NCBI GenBank assembly: GCA_026874595.1
Contig: CM049310.1
Location: forward strand, 28,195,058-28,259,057
Direction of reading: 5' to 3'
Length of the DNA stretch: 64,000 nt
Source of the DNA: Sipunculus nudus
Lineage: Eukaryota; Annelida; Sipuncula; Golfingiida; Sipunculidae
In this document: piece by piece, positions 10,701 through 24,318 of the stretch
How the letters are laid out: each line of letters starts with the position of its first letter
How positions within the stretch are numbered: position 1 is the first letter of the stretch
Position numbers and translations under genes: made by a program
Notes under the pieces: model-generated
Database searches by the model: none
What the model saw: only the letters and a program-made list of their open reading frames with translations
What the model was told of the DNA's origin: nothing

Positions 10701-12324
10701 GGGGGTGGCCGGGGGTGGGGGTGGGGACGTTTGTTTGGCTCTTTCAGCGTTCAGTTCTGGGCTAGGATCGAACCAGGTAATTCAAGCTCTGTTCTTCAAA
10801 AGAGATGACCTGCATGATCGCGAAATGCTTTGTTCCTCTAATTATTTCTTCATATAAACACCGAATCTGATATAGTAACACGGGTTTTTCTAATGGATGG
10901 AAGAATATAACCTTACCTGTAATGTTTCGGGGGAAGTCTTCTGTAATTTTTGTTTCGTTTCTGTTATAGTATAATTAAACTCTAATATACGGCACAGCAA
11001 TCCATCCTGAAATGCCAGAACCTTTCCCAAATGAACATTAAATATACCTTAAGCAGTTTACAAATGACGCACTGAGCTTAGCTGAGATAGCGACAGTCGC
11101 AAGTGGTTGCGTAGTTTGGATTTTTATCAAATGTGTGCACAACAGATCGTATCTTAATGCGCGCGGCCGACCTGTAGAAGCACTTGACACAGTGAAGGAC
11201 TTGGCCAGGTATGTGGTCAGCTGGGACTGGTTTTATGAGCATCTAGACGTGCGATATGCAGGCTACATTTGAGTACAGGGTAAACCTACACCGCACGCTA
11301 CGTGATAACATTAAGAAAATGCAGCCCCGCTCCAATTCGCATTCCGTGTTTTATTTATTAACACACAGGGTCTACAAGTAGATCAAACTTCGATGTGAAG
11401 GTCTTTCTCTGTGAACAACAACCCTTCCACGCCTCGAATAAGAGGGGTGCACCGTCCTCAGTCACCCTCTATCTCGCCAAGGCGAGTACACTAATAACAA
11501 GATGTAGGGGGCACATATATCAACACAATAACGGTGCCCGTAATAAACATTAAATTTAGTGGCAAGCAAGGGCAAATAGGGTCAAAGGGCGTGTTGCATT
11601 CCCAGCTACAAGTCTCTTGACCTTACCTGATAAGCTGTAAGGTCACTCCGTAGCTTAACCCTCATTATTAAGAAAGCAATTACATTGTGCAAACTTGCCA
11701 ACTATTCAGAACGTGTAGCTAATTCCCCTTCCAGCAATAGTTATTATTGTTATAAAACTCTCTTAATAATGTTGAGAAAGATATCATGTATTCACTCGTG
11801 TCAGCCCAAGTCCTATATTATTAGGTTTATTTCAATGCTTGTTTTCTTGTGGATAAAATTTCTAATTAAAAAAATTAATGGATCCATATGATATCTGTGG
11901 TTTTGTATTAGGAAGGAAAAGCTGGATAAATATAGATTTGATCTGGATTTTCGCGGGAATGCATGGAAGGTTCATGTCTGTACATTAGGATACCTGGTAA
12001 CTTTAACCATAAAACTGACTTTGTTATTTTGGTGCTCTGGGCATGCGCATACTGGATGAAATATGGAAGTAAAATTTCACAGTCATATAATAATTAAATA
12101 TGAATATGCAGGCTCATCTTTCAAATTAGATTATTCTTATAAATATATAGGCTTGATACTCCCCCTGGATAAAACATTAAAATTACAGCAGAATGTCTCC
12201 ACAAATTATGGGACCCACAACACATCTACTCATTGTCCAGAAGAATAAACCGCGCCAATTGGGGAATACAAGAAATGTGTACTTTGATATATTACTGTGG
12301 GAAATTTGACAAGATTATCCTAAA
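10701..12324. other. Non-coding stretch, no gene recognised
   Basis: A G-rich tract at 10690-10728 and AT-rich DNA. No convincing exon was seen on either strand. Minus-strand donor-like sites at 10917 and 11627 are noted under the GRDP-like gene. Confidence 0.4.
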
Positions 12325-12330
12325 AATAAT

Positions 12331-12406
<76 letters not shown>

Positions 12407-12410
12407 TTTT
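12325..12410. repeat. (AAT)n followed by (ATT)n, self-complementary microsatellite
   Basis: About 15 AAT units run straight into about 11 ATT units and then a T tract. The two halves are reverse complements and could fold into a long AT hairpin. Confidence 0.9.
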
Positions 12411-13404
12411 TTTATTTTCATTTTTATAATATAATAATTTATATGTGAAGCGTAAAATGTACAATGGTGTGCTCTAAAACGCTATTACAAGCAAGCGATT
12501 GCATAGAAAATGAATGACTATAAAAAATGTATATTCGTTAAAATAAAGATGCAAGACTAAAATTTAGATGTTACAAGACTAGATAAAAAAAGTTGCACAT
12601 TGCACAATATTATACTATGATATGACATAAAACCCATAAATTTAGTTACAATCATGGTTTAGCAATAATCTGCACAATCTGCATAAATCACAGGCCATCA
12701 AAATATTGCAAAAAATTATGTCTGGAGCCTATTTTTCCCTAAAGTGGCGATGTTCTCAACTTGTCTTAATGAATTCCACAATAGAGGAAATGAATTCCAC
12801 AAACTGTGACCTGCCATACAAAATGTTCACTGGGAAACCACGGAAGAATTATCATAAGTACAATTCATTAATATCCCGATGTTAAGAGTGCACTTAAAAA
12901 AGAAAACCACATAAGATGAGGAGTTTCATAAGATATACCTATCTGGTTAATTGGAGGTAGAGCTTCACCTTTTCTGTTGCATTTACGCCAGGCCGTCGGT
13001 AGATCTAACATTTTTGATGAGACACCAAGCAAGAAGGAGAGCAGGCGCCATCTACCGGCCGCCCACACTCACAAGGGTTTCAATAAACAAATGGGCACCT
13101 GATATCTTCAATTCAAGAGCAAGAATATACAGCACATTTAGTTTACGCGCAGACATTAATGTTCCCTTGATATTACTTCATACTCATTCTATAAATAAAA
13201 TGCAGGTAGATAATACAGCTGTGACCTAAGAGAGTTACTTTTCATGGACCAATCGGTTATGGGTATTACAAGGTTTTATTTTAAACCTCCTAGAACATGA
13301 TTTCATATTCTTCTGCCAAAGAAAAATTCCATCAATATTTCATGTGCTATGTCCAAACATTGGAGAACAAATAAAACCAAAATATACTCTCAAATTTTCT
13401 TCAA

Positions 13405-13728
13405 TTAATTTTTTTTCAAATAAAATGTTAAGTATATTTTATTGATGCTGATTGATGATGAATATAAAGGCAAATTGCCCATTAGGATTGGGCCTTGAAC
13501 TCTGTGAATCACAATGTTAATTTTCTTCATAGATGAATCTGGTCGACATTTAGAATGCACGAATACAATTAAGCCTCTGACTCCGATCCCCAATAAGATA
13601 CACGTGTTGCTCCAGATCTTCACATCAGCACATCTAGGTTCCGTTTGTCTCCTGCATATTTCATCACCTTCGTGTCCTTTAATGTTAATTTTGTACACAC
13701 GCTTCAGCTTGGTTTCCGCGTAATTCAG
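13405..13728 (-). pseudogene. Exon-like frame of 107 codons, unknown protein, possibly an orphan exon
   Basis: On the minus strand a good acceptor (TTATTTTATCAG, AG at 13730-13729) is followed by an open frame of 107 codons to TGA. Its composition is protein-like, with spaced cysteines (C-R-R, P-R-C-A-D-V, N-T-C-I-L, S-K-C-R-P). I do not recognise the family. The acceptor and first 50 bases are duplicated at 14738-14817, where the frame is broken. The exon may be the end of a lost or distant gene, or part of a dispersed element. It is called pseudogene because no partner exon was found; it could still be a real last exon. Confidence 0.35.
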
Positions 13729-13946
13729 CTGATAAAATAATATCTAGTACATCATTAATAAAAAAAAAATAATTAATATATAAAGTTAAAGGTAATATGT
13801 ACACTTATGTACGAACTAAAAATGGGCAGTCGACATGCGACTACAGGTATCCATCAAATCACAGAGGCATGGGTAACGTAAGGCATTGAATGTTCCTGAC
13901 ATGACATACCACCAAATATGTGGCATCAGAGATGCCAGTTAAACCC

Positions 13947-14056
<110 letters not shown>

Positions 14057-14160
14057 ATTTTCACCAAAACAGATCTATAGATGGATACGAGATGAAATTG
14101 GTTGTAGGTTGCCCAACTAGTTGTGTTTACAAGATAAGCCATTCGAAATTCTATTGACAT

Positions 14161-14735
14161 GCAAATTTTGAGGTGAATACATCAAACCACTCCTGAGAAA
14201 AATGCAAAATACTCTTTGAACTCGAAAATGTAGGAAGCGCCACCTGTCTTGCCTATGATCGATCTACGCTATATGAAAATGATTTTAGGTGGCGCCACCA
14301 GTCTTGTTTACGAGATGCCAAATCTGTAGACGTGAAATTTCAGACTGATACATTAAACCATTCCTGAGAAAAATGCATGAACGTATTTTACAAATACGTG
14401 CTTGCAGATGGTGGCACTAGTCTCGTGAATTTGAAATCTACCAAAGACGGATGAACATGCAAACTTTCAGACCGAGACATCAAACCACTACAGAGAAAAA
14501 GTGTATCATTATACTCTACAGAAACTGAACGATTTGGTTTACAACAAAGTTATCTAAGTCGGATAAACATGCAAACTTTCAGGCTAAAAATCCGTCCACT
14601 CCTGAGATATGAGCGATTTTCATCCAAAGTTAACAGACGGATGGACGCCACCCGAAAAAATTACAGGTGGCGCCACTAGTCTTGAATACGAATTGGGGGG
14701 TATCTATGGACATGCACAATTTAAGGCGAATATGG
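14161..14735. repeat. Degenerate tandem array, units about 110-170 bp, with GGTGGCGCCACC cores
   Basis: The phrase (G)CAAACTTTCAGG.. followed by CAAACCACTCCTGAGAAAAATG recurs, in degraded form, near 14161, 14334, 14459, 14571 and 14714. Palindromic cores sit between units at 14225 (partial), 14288-14299 (GGTGGCGCCACC) and 14666-14677 (GGTGGCGCCACT), each followed by AGTCTTG or TGTCTTG. There is no coding function. It shares the core with the array at 3427-4275. Confidence 0.65.
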
Positions 14736-14737
14736 CG

Positions 14738-14817
14738 ATGTTAATTCTGTTCACACGCTTTAGCTCAGTCTCCGTGCGTGATTCAGCTAGTGAATGATAC
14801 GTAGTATATCATTATTA
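14738..14817 (-). pseudogene. Broken duplicate of the 13.7-kb exon start
   Basis: This segment aligns with 13682-13760 across the intron end, the splice acceptor and about 45 exon bases. Relative to that copy it has a 2-base insertion and the frame runs into stops. It is in the same orientation, about 1.06 kb away. The pair shows that a gene fragment with its intron boundary was duplicated and has since decayed. Confidence 0.55.
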
Positions 14818-17800
14818 GAAATCTAATGGGTCCCTTTGCAGAGGAAGGGTTATTGCAGCGTAGTTTGTCCCAATAGCCGTAAGGTAGCGAGCTCCCCAGA
14901 CCGGTAAGATAGCGACGTCTGGTGCTCGATACGGACCAAATATTTGTGTCTTTGTGGTAATGGACCAAGGTGAAGGTAAGTGATGGCGAGATGGGAAGCG
15001 GTGTGATGTTGTGCGACAGACGTGTAATGTGATGTGCCGGAAAATCAACTGTGTGCAGTGGAAGGGCCAGAATGGTGTGCATTCTGTATGTTAGGGCATC
15101 TTACTGACGCTGATAGAAAAACTGGGCCACTGTCATGGCCCGTTCTCTGGGACAACAAAACAAACAAACAGGACAATTTAAGTTACATATAGATACAAAT
15201 AAAGATAATATATAGAAAAAAATAAAAGAATCACGATTACACGTACAACAACAGCAACATGTGACAAAACATAATAGTAAGTTTACGCAATTTCCCAAGC
15301 AAGCAATTATGATTTACTCCTGAAATGGTATTAGTAAAATGAAACCCCGTGAAATAAAATATAAATAAAAGGTAGGAGTGAAACGTCTTATTGTAAAAGT
15401 AAAACGTCTTAGGTATTGGACTATTCTGTTATTTACCAGCTTTATACCATTATATTAAAATCTGTTTATTTTTCCTTTGCCTTTAATATTTATTTGTTTA
15501 CAAAAAGCAAGATTTAATTACCAATAAGCATGATTAGCAGACTAGCGAATAGAACGGCAGCCATGTGGGCGTTCAGATTATCCTAGTTTCAGACCTAACG
15601 TCCAGTGAAGTGCATTTAAAATTTGAACGTAGATTTTTTTTTACTTTTTTATTTAAATTTCACAATACACATTGTTATCCGAGGAACAATAATATTATTA
15701 TATTAAAAAATGTAAGTGCTTCACAAAATACCAAGGTTACTCATTGTTTATTTCCGAACAGTACAACAGAAGGAATCGATCTATATTGTTGGTCACAAAT
15801 AAAAGTGTATTTCTTCAATAAAAAATATAAATTCTCAGGATTTCTTTGAATATCGGTGCCGCTTGACAACTGGTGCCAGTTAAATGACAGTGATTCCCAG
15901 CGAGAGGCTTGATTAGTTCGTTCACAAGAACAATCGGTCTGTTCTGATGGACTGAACAAAATGGTATCTGTGCAGTCTGACTTTAAAAACAACAGCAATC
16001 AGTCAGGTAAGAAAGTGGCTGTTATTGAACTCTTAGGACTGATGGAAGACATACCTAATTTGGATACACTTAATATTTAAAAAAATAATAAGCATCGGTT
16101 GAAATTTCATCAATTCTTCCCTCCATATAGGCCTAGTGTCTTTTCTTAACGTTTTAACAACACGTTCCAGGCCTTGATTGCTAAAAAATATAGCTTACAA
16201 TACTAATCCTTCACATTCATTACACAAATGCTATGCTTCTTAAACAGTTATCGATTTCAACAAATATTCCTGTTTCTTTATTTCATATTTGATAACAAAA
16301 AATTGTATTTTATTGCTTAGCTGACTGCATGCAAGTAATCTTAGCTATAGGGATGGCCCTTTGTCAGTCACCTGTTCGGTCGTCTTTCAGTTAATAATGC
16401 ACAATACATAAGCAAGTCCTTTGAAGTTCAATCGTCACGTGCTGACAGGTCCTGATAGGCCTCTGTGCATGTGGATCCAGAATTAGATCAATTTATTATC
16501 CAAATGAGTCAAGTCTCCTGTCAGTAAAAATTCTTACAAAACCGAAATGTCTCAAGAACAGCTGAATGGATTGTTCTGGCAGTTTACTACACCCATGGCC
16601 TACAGGTACACTCTCAGTTGACATAAACCGGGCTAATCGCTAGCATTTTAGTTTACTTTCAAACAACACCAAACATGAGGTAGAAAAGTTCCGTTTTAAC
16701 TCAGCATGTTTGTTGAATTTCTGACCGCATGAATATAGGCATGGCTCGCACGGGTTACTAGACGCAGAACACTTGTACGCGATACAAGAAACGACTCGTT
16801 ACATAGAGTAGGGGTTTCAGTTTGTGTTGTGAGTTCACATGTATTCTCTTGTGTTTATTCATCATCAGTATAATGTTAAGATTATGGGCTGTTTACCACA
16901 ACATGATTGCAACATGATGGAAGACCACTGCGATGCAATCCTCGATAGAGCTTGTAAGACGACTCAAGTAGGCTTACCAGCCCCATTATCACTGCCTACT
17001 GAGTCGGGTTGTCACGGCTAGTCCATTCCACGGAGTGCACAAACAAACTTCATCCGTTAAGTGCAGTCTATATACAGACCAACTTTTTCACTCTTCTTTT
17101 TCTCAGATGCCTACTCTTTCTTTCCGGATCACATACTTCGGTTTGTTAGCTGTGGAAGACTTGCTGAACAAGCAAAGTTAAACTTTTTATTTAGGCATAA
17201 TTTCGCACAATTGAACAAAGAAATTCTGACAAAAATGTAAAAGTGATATTAGGCTGTTTTACCACTAGACACTCTTGTAAAATTCGTTTTCACCAGATGT
17301 GACCTGAAAGACTTGTGTGCTTAAAAAAAAGTTTCTGCGTGTGTCTGACAGCATGAAATCAGGGTCTCTTGTATTGCCTTTAAGAGTAGAAATTGGTTGG
17401 TTGCGGAACATTTATGATTCTAACGCTGGTAAATCAATAAAGCTTAAAGCTAACGAAAGAATATGACAATATATTGCAGAGAGGCTGGAGATGAGATTTA
17501 TTTCGTATGGTAGTGTCCGTTATATAATGTGCTTCGAATATTACTCTACAACAGTGTTTGCTCCGAAAATAATGATTTCAATTGCTGGGCAGAAAAATTT
17601 ATTATACACTTATTTCATCCAAAGTAACTTCCATTTAATATGTGGTTATGGAGTGTTTATAAAGTCCGTCGAAGGTTGGGTAAGCCTACAATGTGATTTG
17701 TTATGTTTCCAGTTTTAGATAAATATTGTACAAAACCCTATAATACTCTGTGAGAGACAAACCTACCCACAATGCACTGCTATAAAGCGGATGGGATTGC

Positions 17801-17940
17801 CCGTTCTATGCTAACAACGGAAAAATTAGGACCAGGGACATTTCCTATGGTAAGTCATCCAAAGTTGCTTGACATTCGGTCAGTAAATAAAACAATTGAA
17901 TGCATTGTCCAAATTGCTTCATATAGTATATTTTTAATTC
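14818..17940. other. Non-coding stretch, no gene recognised
   Basis: Short frames only, with AT-rich segments at 15180-15550 and 15620-15840. No motif, convincing splice pair or long repeat was seen. Confidence 0.45.
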
Positions 17941-17948
17941 AACGCCGC

Positions 17949-17982
17949 ACGTGCAATTTCTGTGACGTCATTCATACGTCAC
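17949..17982. promoter_or_regulatory. Cluster of CACGTG E-box and CRE sites
   Basis: CACGTG (about 17949-17954), a full palindromic CRE TGACGTCA (17963-17970) and a second CRE-like TACGTCAC (17975-17982) lie within 35 bases. Such clusters are typical of CREB/ATF- and bHLH-bound promoters. No TATA box or first exon was identified nearby, so this may be chance. Confidence 0.25.
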
Positions 17983-19252
17983 TCCCACGCCCACAGGGAG
18001 ACAAACACGAAGTCATTGCAAGTACGCCATGTTTTGTTTCCGGACTTTATGACAAACAGGTCGCAGTGTCAGGTACAGTCTGAGTCATAATACCTCATAT
18101 ACCCTACTGTCATACACTTTTAATACAATTCTAAACTACCATCCCAGCTTAGTCTCAAATTCTAAGGGCCGTATGCACAAAGGCCGACTAATAGTTAGTC
18201 TCAGTTTAATCTTCAGACCAACTTTAGACCGTATGCTCAAAAACGGAGTCGTAGAGATAAACTGAGTTTATCTTTGCATTTTAGTCCGAGATTTAAGCAA
18301 AAAGTTAAACCTGGTAGGGGGGTAGTTTAAGGTCGGACTAAGTGCTACAATTCATGAGAACCAATTGTATTTGAACCATTTTATGGGCTGTTAAAAGTAT
18401 TAATGTATTAAAATGTTTTCACTCCATTCTCCAATTATTTATTAAACCCAAATACATGTGATATGCTGAAATTGGCCCTGAAAGCAATTCTAGTTGAAGA
18501 ACTGTCTGATAAAATTAGGAAAAACATTGTCACATGTAATATATTTGATTAGTAGCAAAAACAAAAAAAGCAGGAATTTAACAATAAAGTTCCCTTTGGA
18601 ATTGTGTTTGAATGTTCATTATAGCATGTATATTTGTAGCACTAAACGGTATAATGAATAAATTATTTTTTACTATTTGAGTCCATGACCTTTGACACAG
18701 AATACAACTAAATAAGGTGCTGAAATCTGGCTTTATCAATATATCATTACCAAACCATAGACCTAATGGTGGGTCTAATAGTAGATGAATAAATAAAATA
18801 TCTTTTAAGTCATAAAATTGATACAACAAATCTCAAAACATTTTTCTTACAGTTTATGAAAATATTTCCCTACCAAAAGCAGCTGACAAGGAAGGCCAAG
18901 GTCATTTTCAATATAAAAGTCATTTCGACGTGCATTTATACTTTATGTACTAGATACAGTGTCATAAAACAAAACACAAGGAAATATATACAAATACTTT
19001 GCTCAATAAAAAAATAAAATATGTCATGAAAGTAATTTCTATGATGTTGCCAAATTTAATTAAAAATTATATATCAAGCTCAGTTTCAGCAAGAAAAAAT
19101 GATTTTACCTTTTGTTTATATGAATTTATAAACTAATGTTAAAACTTTTAACAGCTAGCATCCTCTTAAAGAATAAATATTTCATGGGTATTTGGTTCTA
19201 AAATCTGGCATGAACAAGATTATCTAAAATACTGGACCCATGATTACTGCTA

Positions 19253-19253
19253 A

Positions 19254-19296
<43 letters not shown>
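19253..19296 (+). repeat. (AAT)n microsatellite
   Basis: About 14 uninterrupted AAT units, inside the Harbinger-like element. Confidence 0.93.
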
Positions 19297-19297
<1 letters not shown>

Positions 19298-19449
19298 CCG
19301 TTATTCAAAATGGTAGCTATCTGGTATCATATTTGGTGTCATATACTGGTCTGAAGTATAGCATCCAAAGTAATTTATAATAAGGACTATGAGTCAGTTA
19401 AATCACGGCAATATCTAATTATTGATATAATGTACAAAATTTTTTTAAT

Positions 19450-19850
19450 ATTTGCCTGAATGCCATATTGGATATAAAAGGCGCAAAGCCCCTCTTGGGT
19501 ATTAGAATAGATTTTAATATTGTGAAAGAATATTAGATATTAGACAGGTCTGTAATTCGATGGGCTGGAGCCCTCAAGGGCACCAATCACTCCTATGAAT
19601 TTGGAAAAAGATCACGCCTATTCTCTTGAGATACTGCGCGATAGAAAATCACCCATTATAATCTGGTGGCCATATTGGATTTTCAGTGGGCCTGTCACGC
19701 CAAACATCTGGAGCCCTCATAGACGCCGACCATACCAAGAACAAAAATTTTATCCTTGAGATACTGTGCACGAAAAATTGCATCACTGATTGATGATCGT
19801 AAAAACAAGGTGATCACTATAGAGCATGCATGCTTTTCAATCTTGGCCTG
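19450..19850 (+). mobile_element. Decayed Helitron-like copy (same family as 32467-33068)
   Basis: It shares, in order, GACAGGTCTGTAATTCGAT, GAGCCCTCA.GGCACCAATCA, GAGATACTGCGCG, CTGGTGGCCATATTGGA and a 3' part, GTGATCACTA..AGAGCAT..CTTTTCAA, with the reverse complement of 32467-33068. The internal unit is present about twice. The 3' hairpin has decayed and the ends are approximate. It lies inside the Harbinger-like element, so it inserted after that element existed, or was captured by it. Confidence 0.6.
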
Positions 19851-21799
19851 AATAATGACGAACAGTATTTACTTCGCGCCAAATCCCTAATATAATCGAA
19901 CTCATATATAGTGCTAACAAACATGCATGCTGCATAATATTTGCAAGTCTCAAAGTAACATATAAGATAGCCTAAAAATAAGTTTAGGTGCCCCCCATGT
20001 TATAAATGAATTTATGTAAGATAATCATAAAATACAAATTTCGAAACAGTCCTTGTGAACTGAGAAATTCGTGCTTCTGTATAAAGATTACTCAAAACAG
20101 ACCTTTTGCACTGAAATATCATCAATGTTGGTCCTGTTTTTAAAAGACGTCTTTGGACTAATATTTGGCAAAATCATTGGAACGTATGTTTGATAGAAGT
20201 TTGGTAGAGTTATTTTATTGTGATGGTAAAATGCAAAGTATCTGATATAAAATCTGTGAATGCTATTTGTCAGCCTAGCCATCGGATCTGCAAATATACA
20301 AATGTATGAAAAAAAGGTGTTGTTACTATAGCATTTTTCAGTCTATAAAGATATCCAATGGTCACATATATTGCATATTAATATCAATTATTATGCATTA
20401 ATTACTAAGGTGTTTGAGGAATCTTTTTTGCTTAATGGAGCAGTTTAAGTGAAATATCATAATTGTTCAGAGGTATAACTCTCACATGACTCTGGGATGT
20501 CAGTCTCAAAATCACAGAACCACTATCTCATAAGAAAATGAATTATGCAATTTTCAAGGGATTCCATGCATTAATTTTATTTAGAGATTGCAGCTGGATA
20601 TGGATTTTCACTCAAAATTGACTGATTAGAGTGATACCTCAATTTTGTTATTCATATTTTTTATGAATTATATTTTGCCTATGTTTTTGTAAACATTTCC
20701 ATACTAAAAAGGGAATACAGGTCTTATAGACAGACTCGTTCTATATTAATTTAAGACAAGTCACATGTAAGAGTGCAGAGTGTACTGTTACATAAAAGTC
20801 AGGTGCCAGTCTCAATATCAATCTTGAATTTCCGTATAAACCATTCAACATTCAGATGGCACCTATATTCAAATACAGTAGGTCGAGCTATAAAAATGAA
20901 TGTGCAGTAATTTTCGAGGCAATCTTTGCTTCATTTTATTGGGAAACTGGAGCTTTGTTTCTTCATTTTGTGCTCCAAATTGACTGATTTTGGTGAAACA
21001 TAAAACCTGTGAGGTGACCTTCATGAGGAGCTGTTTGTGGCAATGTTGTCCAAAATCTGCATGCAGGGTGGTACACATGTGTGAATTATATGCATTATTT
21101 TATTTATTTGAGCTATTATTATAAATTTTGTTCAACAGCCTTTAACATTCAGAAAATGTAACTTTTGAGGAGTTCACGGAGCTAATACAAAGTCTGCCAG
21201 GAGATTTTTGCAGAACCTGTCATGATGTTTTCCGTGATCTTTCTGGTCAGTTACGTGTGTCCTGTTAATGGCTTGACCGAAAGATAGTGAAAGATAGCGA
21301 AAGATAAGTTCGGATCCAGAGAGGGTTTGGGGGGTTTTGGACACCCCTTCCCTGCTCCCGGCAAAAACTTTTTTTATCCGACTTTTGAATTATGCACAAT
21401 GTTGCTCCGAATACCCTAAAATGCATTATTTACCATACATTTACACAATATTAATTTTAGGTATTATAAATCCTAGTATTGCTTATATCTGGCCTCGGCT
21501 TTTTTTAGAGGCTCATTACATTGCGTGCTTACTGTCATTATTAGACGTGCGTTTCATTAAAACATTCTAATATCTTTAAGGATAATAACTTGATATCGCT
21601 AAAAATCAGAGGCAACAATTCCTGTCTGGCTTAATTAAAGCATGTAGAATTTGGAATCCATGTGAAACTAACGGCCAATATTTACTCATATATTAAAATC
21701 CTGTATATCGATTTACATTTTTTGTTGCTGTTGACCCGAAAGTCCCCACTGATAAACCTGGGAAGCAGGGAACTCTATTCTAAATCACCAAAATTTTAT

Positions 21800-21819
21800 G
21801 GGGGGGGGGGGGGGGGGGG
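21800..21819 (+). repeat. Poly-G tract
   Basis: About 19 consecutive G residues within a G-rich segment (21799-21828). It could form a G-quadruplex and is prone to length error in sequencing. Confidence 0.9.
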
Positions 21820-22413
21820 ATGGAGGGGTATCCATAAATCACATAAGTTCCTTGCCATATAACATAAATCACATGCATATAATATATGTATATTAATTGT
21901 GTAATTGTTATATAATTCACTTATTATATATATAGTCTATGCCTTGACATCCTCCTTTAGAAAAAATATTAAAAATCCGGGCTTGTAATGATCAAAGACC
22001 CATCACAATAGCTCAGCATGGCTGAAAGTTTGAATTAAAGAGGCTCATATTACATGTTTTCACCGTCCCATCAGTTGTAGGAGATTTTATAGGATTGGTT
22101 ACACAAATATTACACAGTCACTAGCCCTAACATACACTGTGCAGCAAAAAACAGCAGTAAAATTGCTCTTAACTGTTGTTTTCCGTGGGGAATCCCCATA
22201 GTGACCCTGCTGACCTGCTTCATTAATATTCATATATTTGGTTTAGTATCAGGGTTTAGGAGTTAGTACTTGGTCTGGCTAAAACTTCTTTGGTCCTCTT
22301 TTGTGCATACCGTTTAGACTACACTAATAATCCCGTTTTAGCCAGTCCGAGGTTAAGCAAATCCATGGAATATATTGGGTTTACTTAGTCAGCTTTTGAG
22401 CATACGGGCCTAA

Positions 22414-24240
22414 ATGCTCATTGACTACTGGGACAAAGTACAGTCACTGGGTCAATATAGGTTAAATTTAGAAATAAAATAGAATTAAATATTTTACAAC
22501 CAGGTAATGTCATGGTAAATGTGCATTCAAGAGTTATATTATTTTCAAAAGACTTATTTTACATTTTTTTACGAATCATTTGCACTTAATGTTTTTTAAT
22601 GGAGAGATTTGTAATTAGGCTATTTAAAATTAGGCAAAGGCCTAACTTCCGCAATAAGTCTGTATTCAAAATATATATGCATGATGTATCATGATGTATT
22701 GAAGTGGAATCAATATGCACACATTTTTATTTTTTAGCCATAACGTCATTTTATTACTTTGTTGAATTCGCCATGTAAAATTTATTATGTATGTACATAA
22801 AGAAATGTATAGGCCCCTATACGCTCTTTACACAGCGCTTTACCTATAGGTCTACTTCCTATATCGTAAGGCAGTGTTTGTTATGACCTCGTATCCTGCA
22901 TTGCAACACCAGAGGGGAGCACTGTATTTTTGTCCAATCAGATGAGACCTTGTGCTGGAAGACAAAGCCAAGCGAGGAATACACGGAGCCAATCATATTC
23001 ATTACTTTTTGAGTGACAGCTCATCCCCCAGCGTAACCGTCTGAACAGGCCACAGGCTCAGAGAGAATTGCCCCTGACGTGGATTGCATAGGGCCTTGGG
23101 CACATAGGATGCTCGGCCGGTGAGCTATAATTCAAACGAAACGTAACAACAAAGGCTGTGTGCACACCTCGCTGGCTGGTTTCAGTTATGCAGACAACAG
23201 ATACATGGCTACGCTAACACAGTCATAATGTCATAATCGAATCGGTCGATGATGCGAGAATGCAGAGGGAGCAATTTAAATTCGACCGGAAACACATCAA
23301 GCGGCGCTTGAAGCGTGGCAATGAGGGGAGCCAGGATGCCTGTCGAGTGTTTGTTTATTGGCATCTGATTGGCTGCTTGTCACATCGTACGCACGTGTAT
23401 TTCAGTGGACAACAAATCGCCATCTGGTGTCTAAATATATCATAAACGGTCAAAGCTGGCAGCGTGAAAATCAGTTGCTTCTTTAGAAGCGCAAGATTTC
23501 CGCTGCCTCGGGAGCATAAGGCCCCTATGGGCTTATATAAATGCCATAGTGAAAATAATTTAAAAAAAAAAGAAATTATGTTTCCTTCATTGTGTTTGAC
23601 TGCTGGATACCATAACAAATCGTTCAAGCACAGGACCCAATCAAACGGAACCGAGCTTGCAAAACATGTATGCATCCCGAAAGACAAGCAACAAAGTTTC
23701 ACCATCACCTGGTCTGTTATCCAGCAGTCAAACACATTCATGACCTCTTCACATCAGTAAAATATGTGTTTGGCCGAGAAACTAATCATAAACACATGTC
23801 CAACAGTTATGATAATTACTCAGTATTAAATTTAAATTCATAAAGATAATATAAGTATCACATTCAACAATAATAATATATATTTGATTTTTACACTGTC
23901 TTGAACATTGCCAATATTACAAATGGCAATATGTATGCCATAACATGTGAAGAAAAAAATATTTTATAATCAATAATTAAATGTAATAAAAAATATACAA
24001 CTAAGGTTATAATGGCAACAATATTCAATTATAACAGTTTGCAATTCCATGGATGATATGTTGATATCCAATTAAACTTAAATTTTAACATAATTATTGG
24101 TACGTACATTTCATTGTTTAATGTATGAATTAATATACGACACTGTTTTCTCGTTTTCTTAAAATAATAAAGAATGCCTTTTCAACTGAAAATGTGTATA
24201 TTGCAGACGAAAATATCCCTGTTATAGTCAATTATGGCTT

Positions 24241-24245
<5 letters not shown>
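22414..24245. other. Non-coding stretch; GC-richer, CCAAT-containing part at 22900-23560
   Basis: 22900-23560 is richer in GC and CpG than its flanks and contains CCAATCA at about 22935 and 22991 and reverse CCAAT sites near 23357-23371. A 61-codon frame starting at 23260 is Lys/Arg-rich and not recognised. The region could hold a promoter and a first exon, but no donor site decides this. The rest is AT-rich and featureless. Confidence 0.3.
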
Positions 24246-24317
<72 letters not shown>

Positions 24318-24318
24318 T
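24246..24318. repeat. (TA)n microsatellite
   Basis: A nearly pure TA run of about 70 bases. Confidence 0.95.

Larger units (their letters stand above)
18166..22410. mobile_element. Harbinger/PIF-like non-autonomous DNA transposon, 4.2 kb
   Basis: The left end GGGCCGTATGCACAAA and the right end, read inward, GGCCCGTATGCTCAAA are terminal inverted repeats matching at about 22 of the first 26 positions. Both are flanked by TAA (18163-18165 and 22411-22413), the three-base TWA target duplication of PIF/Harbinger elements. A second copy of the end motif lies inside each end (18229-18241 and 22300-22312). No transposase or Myb-like frame is visible inside, so it must be moved in trans. It holds an AAT microsatellite, an apparent Helitron-like remnant and a decayed internal direct repeat (near 20530 and 20890). 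Confidence 0.7.
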
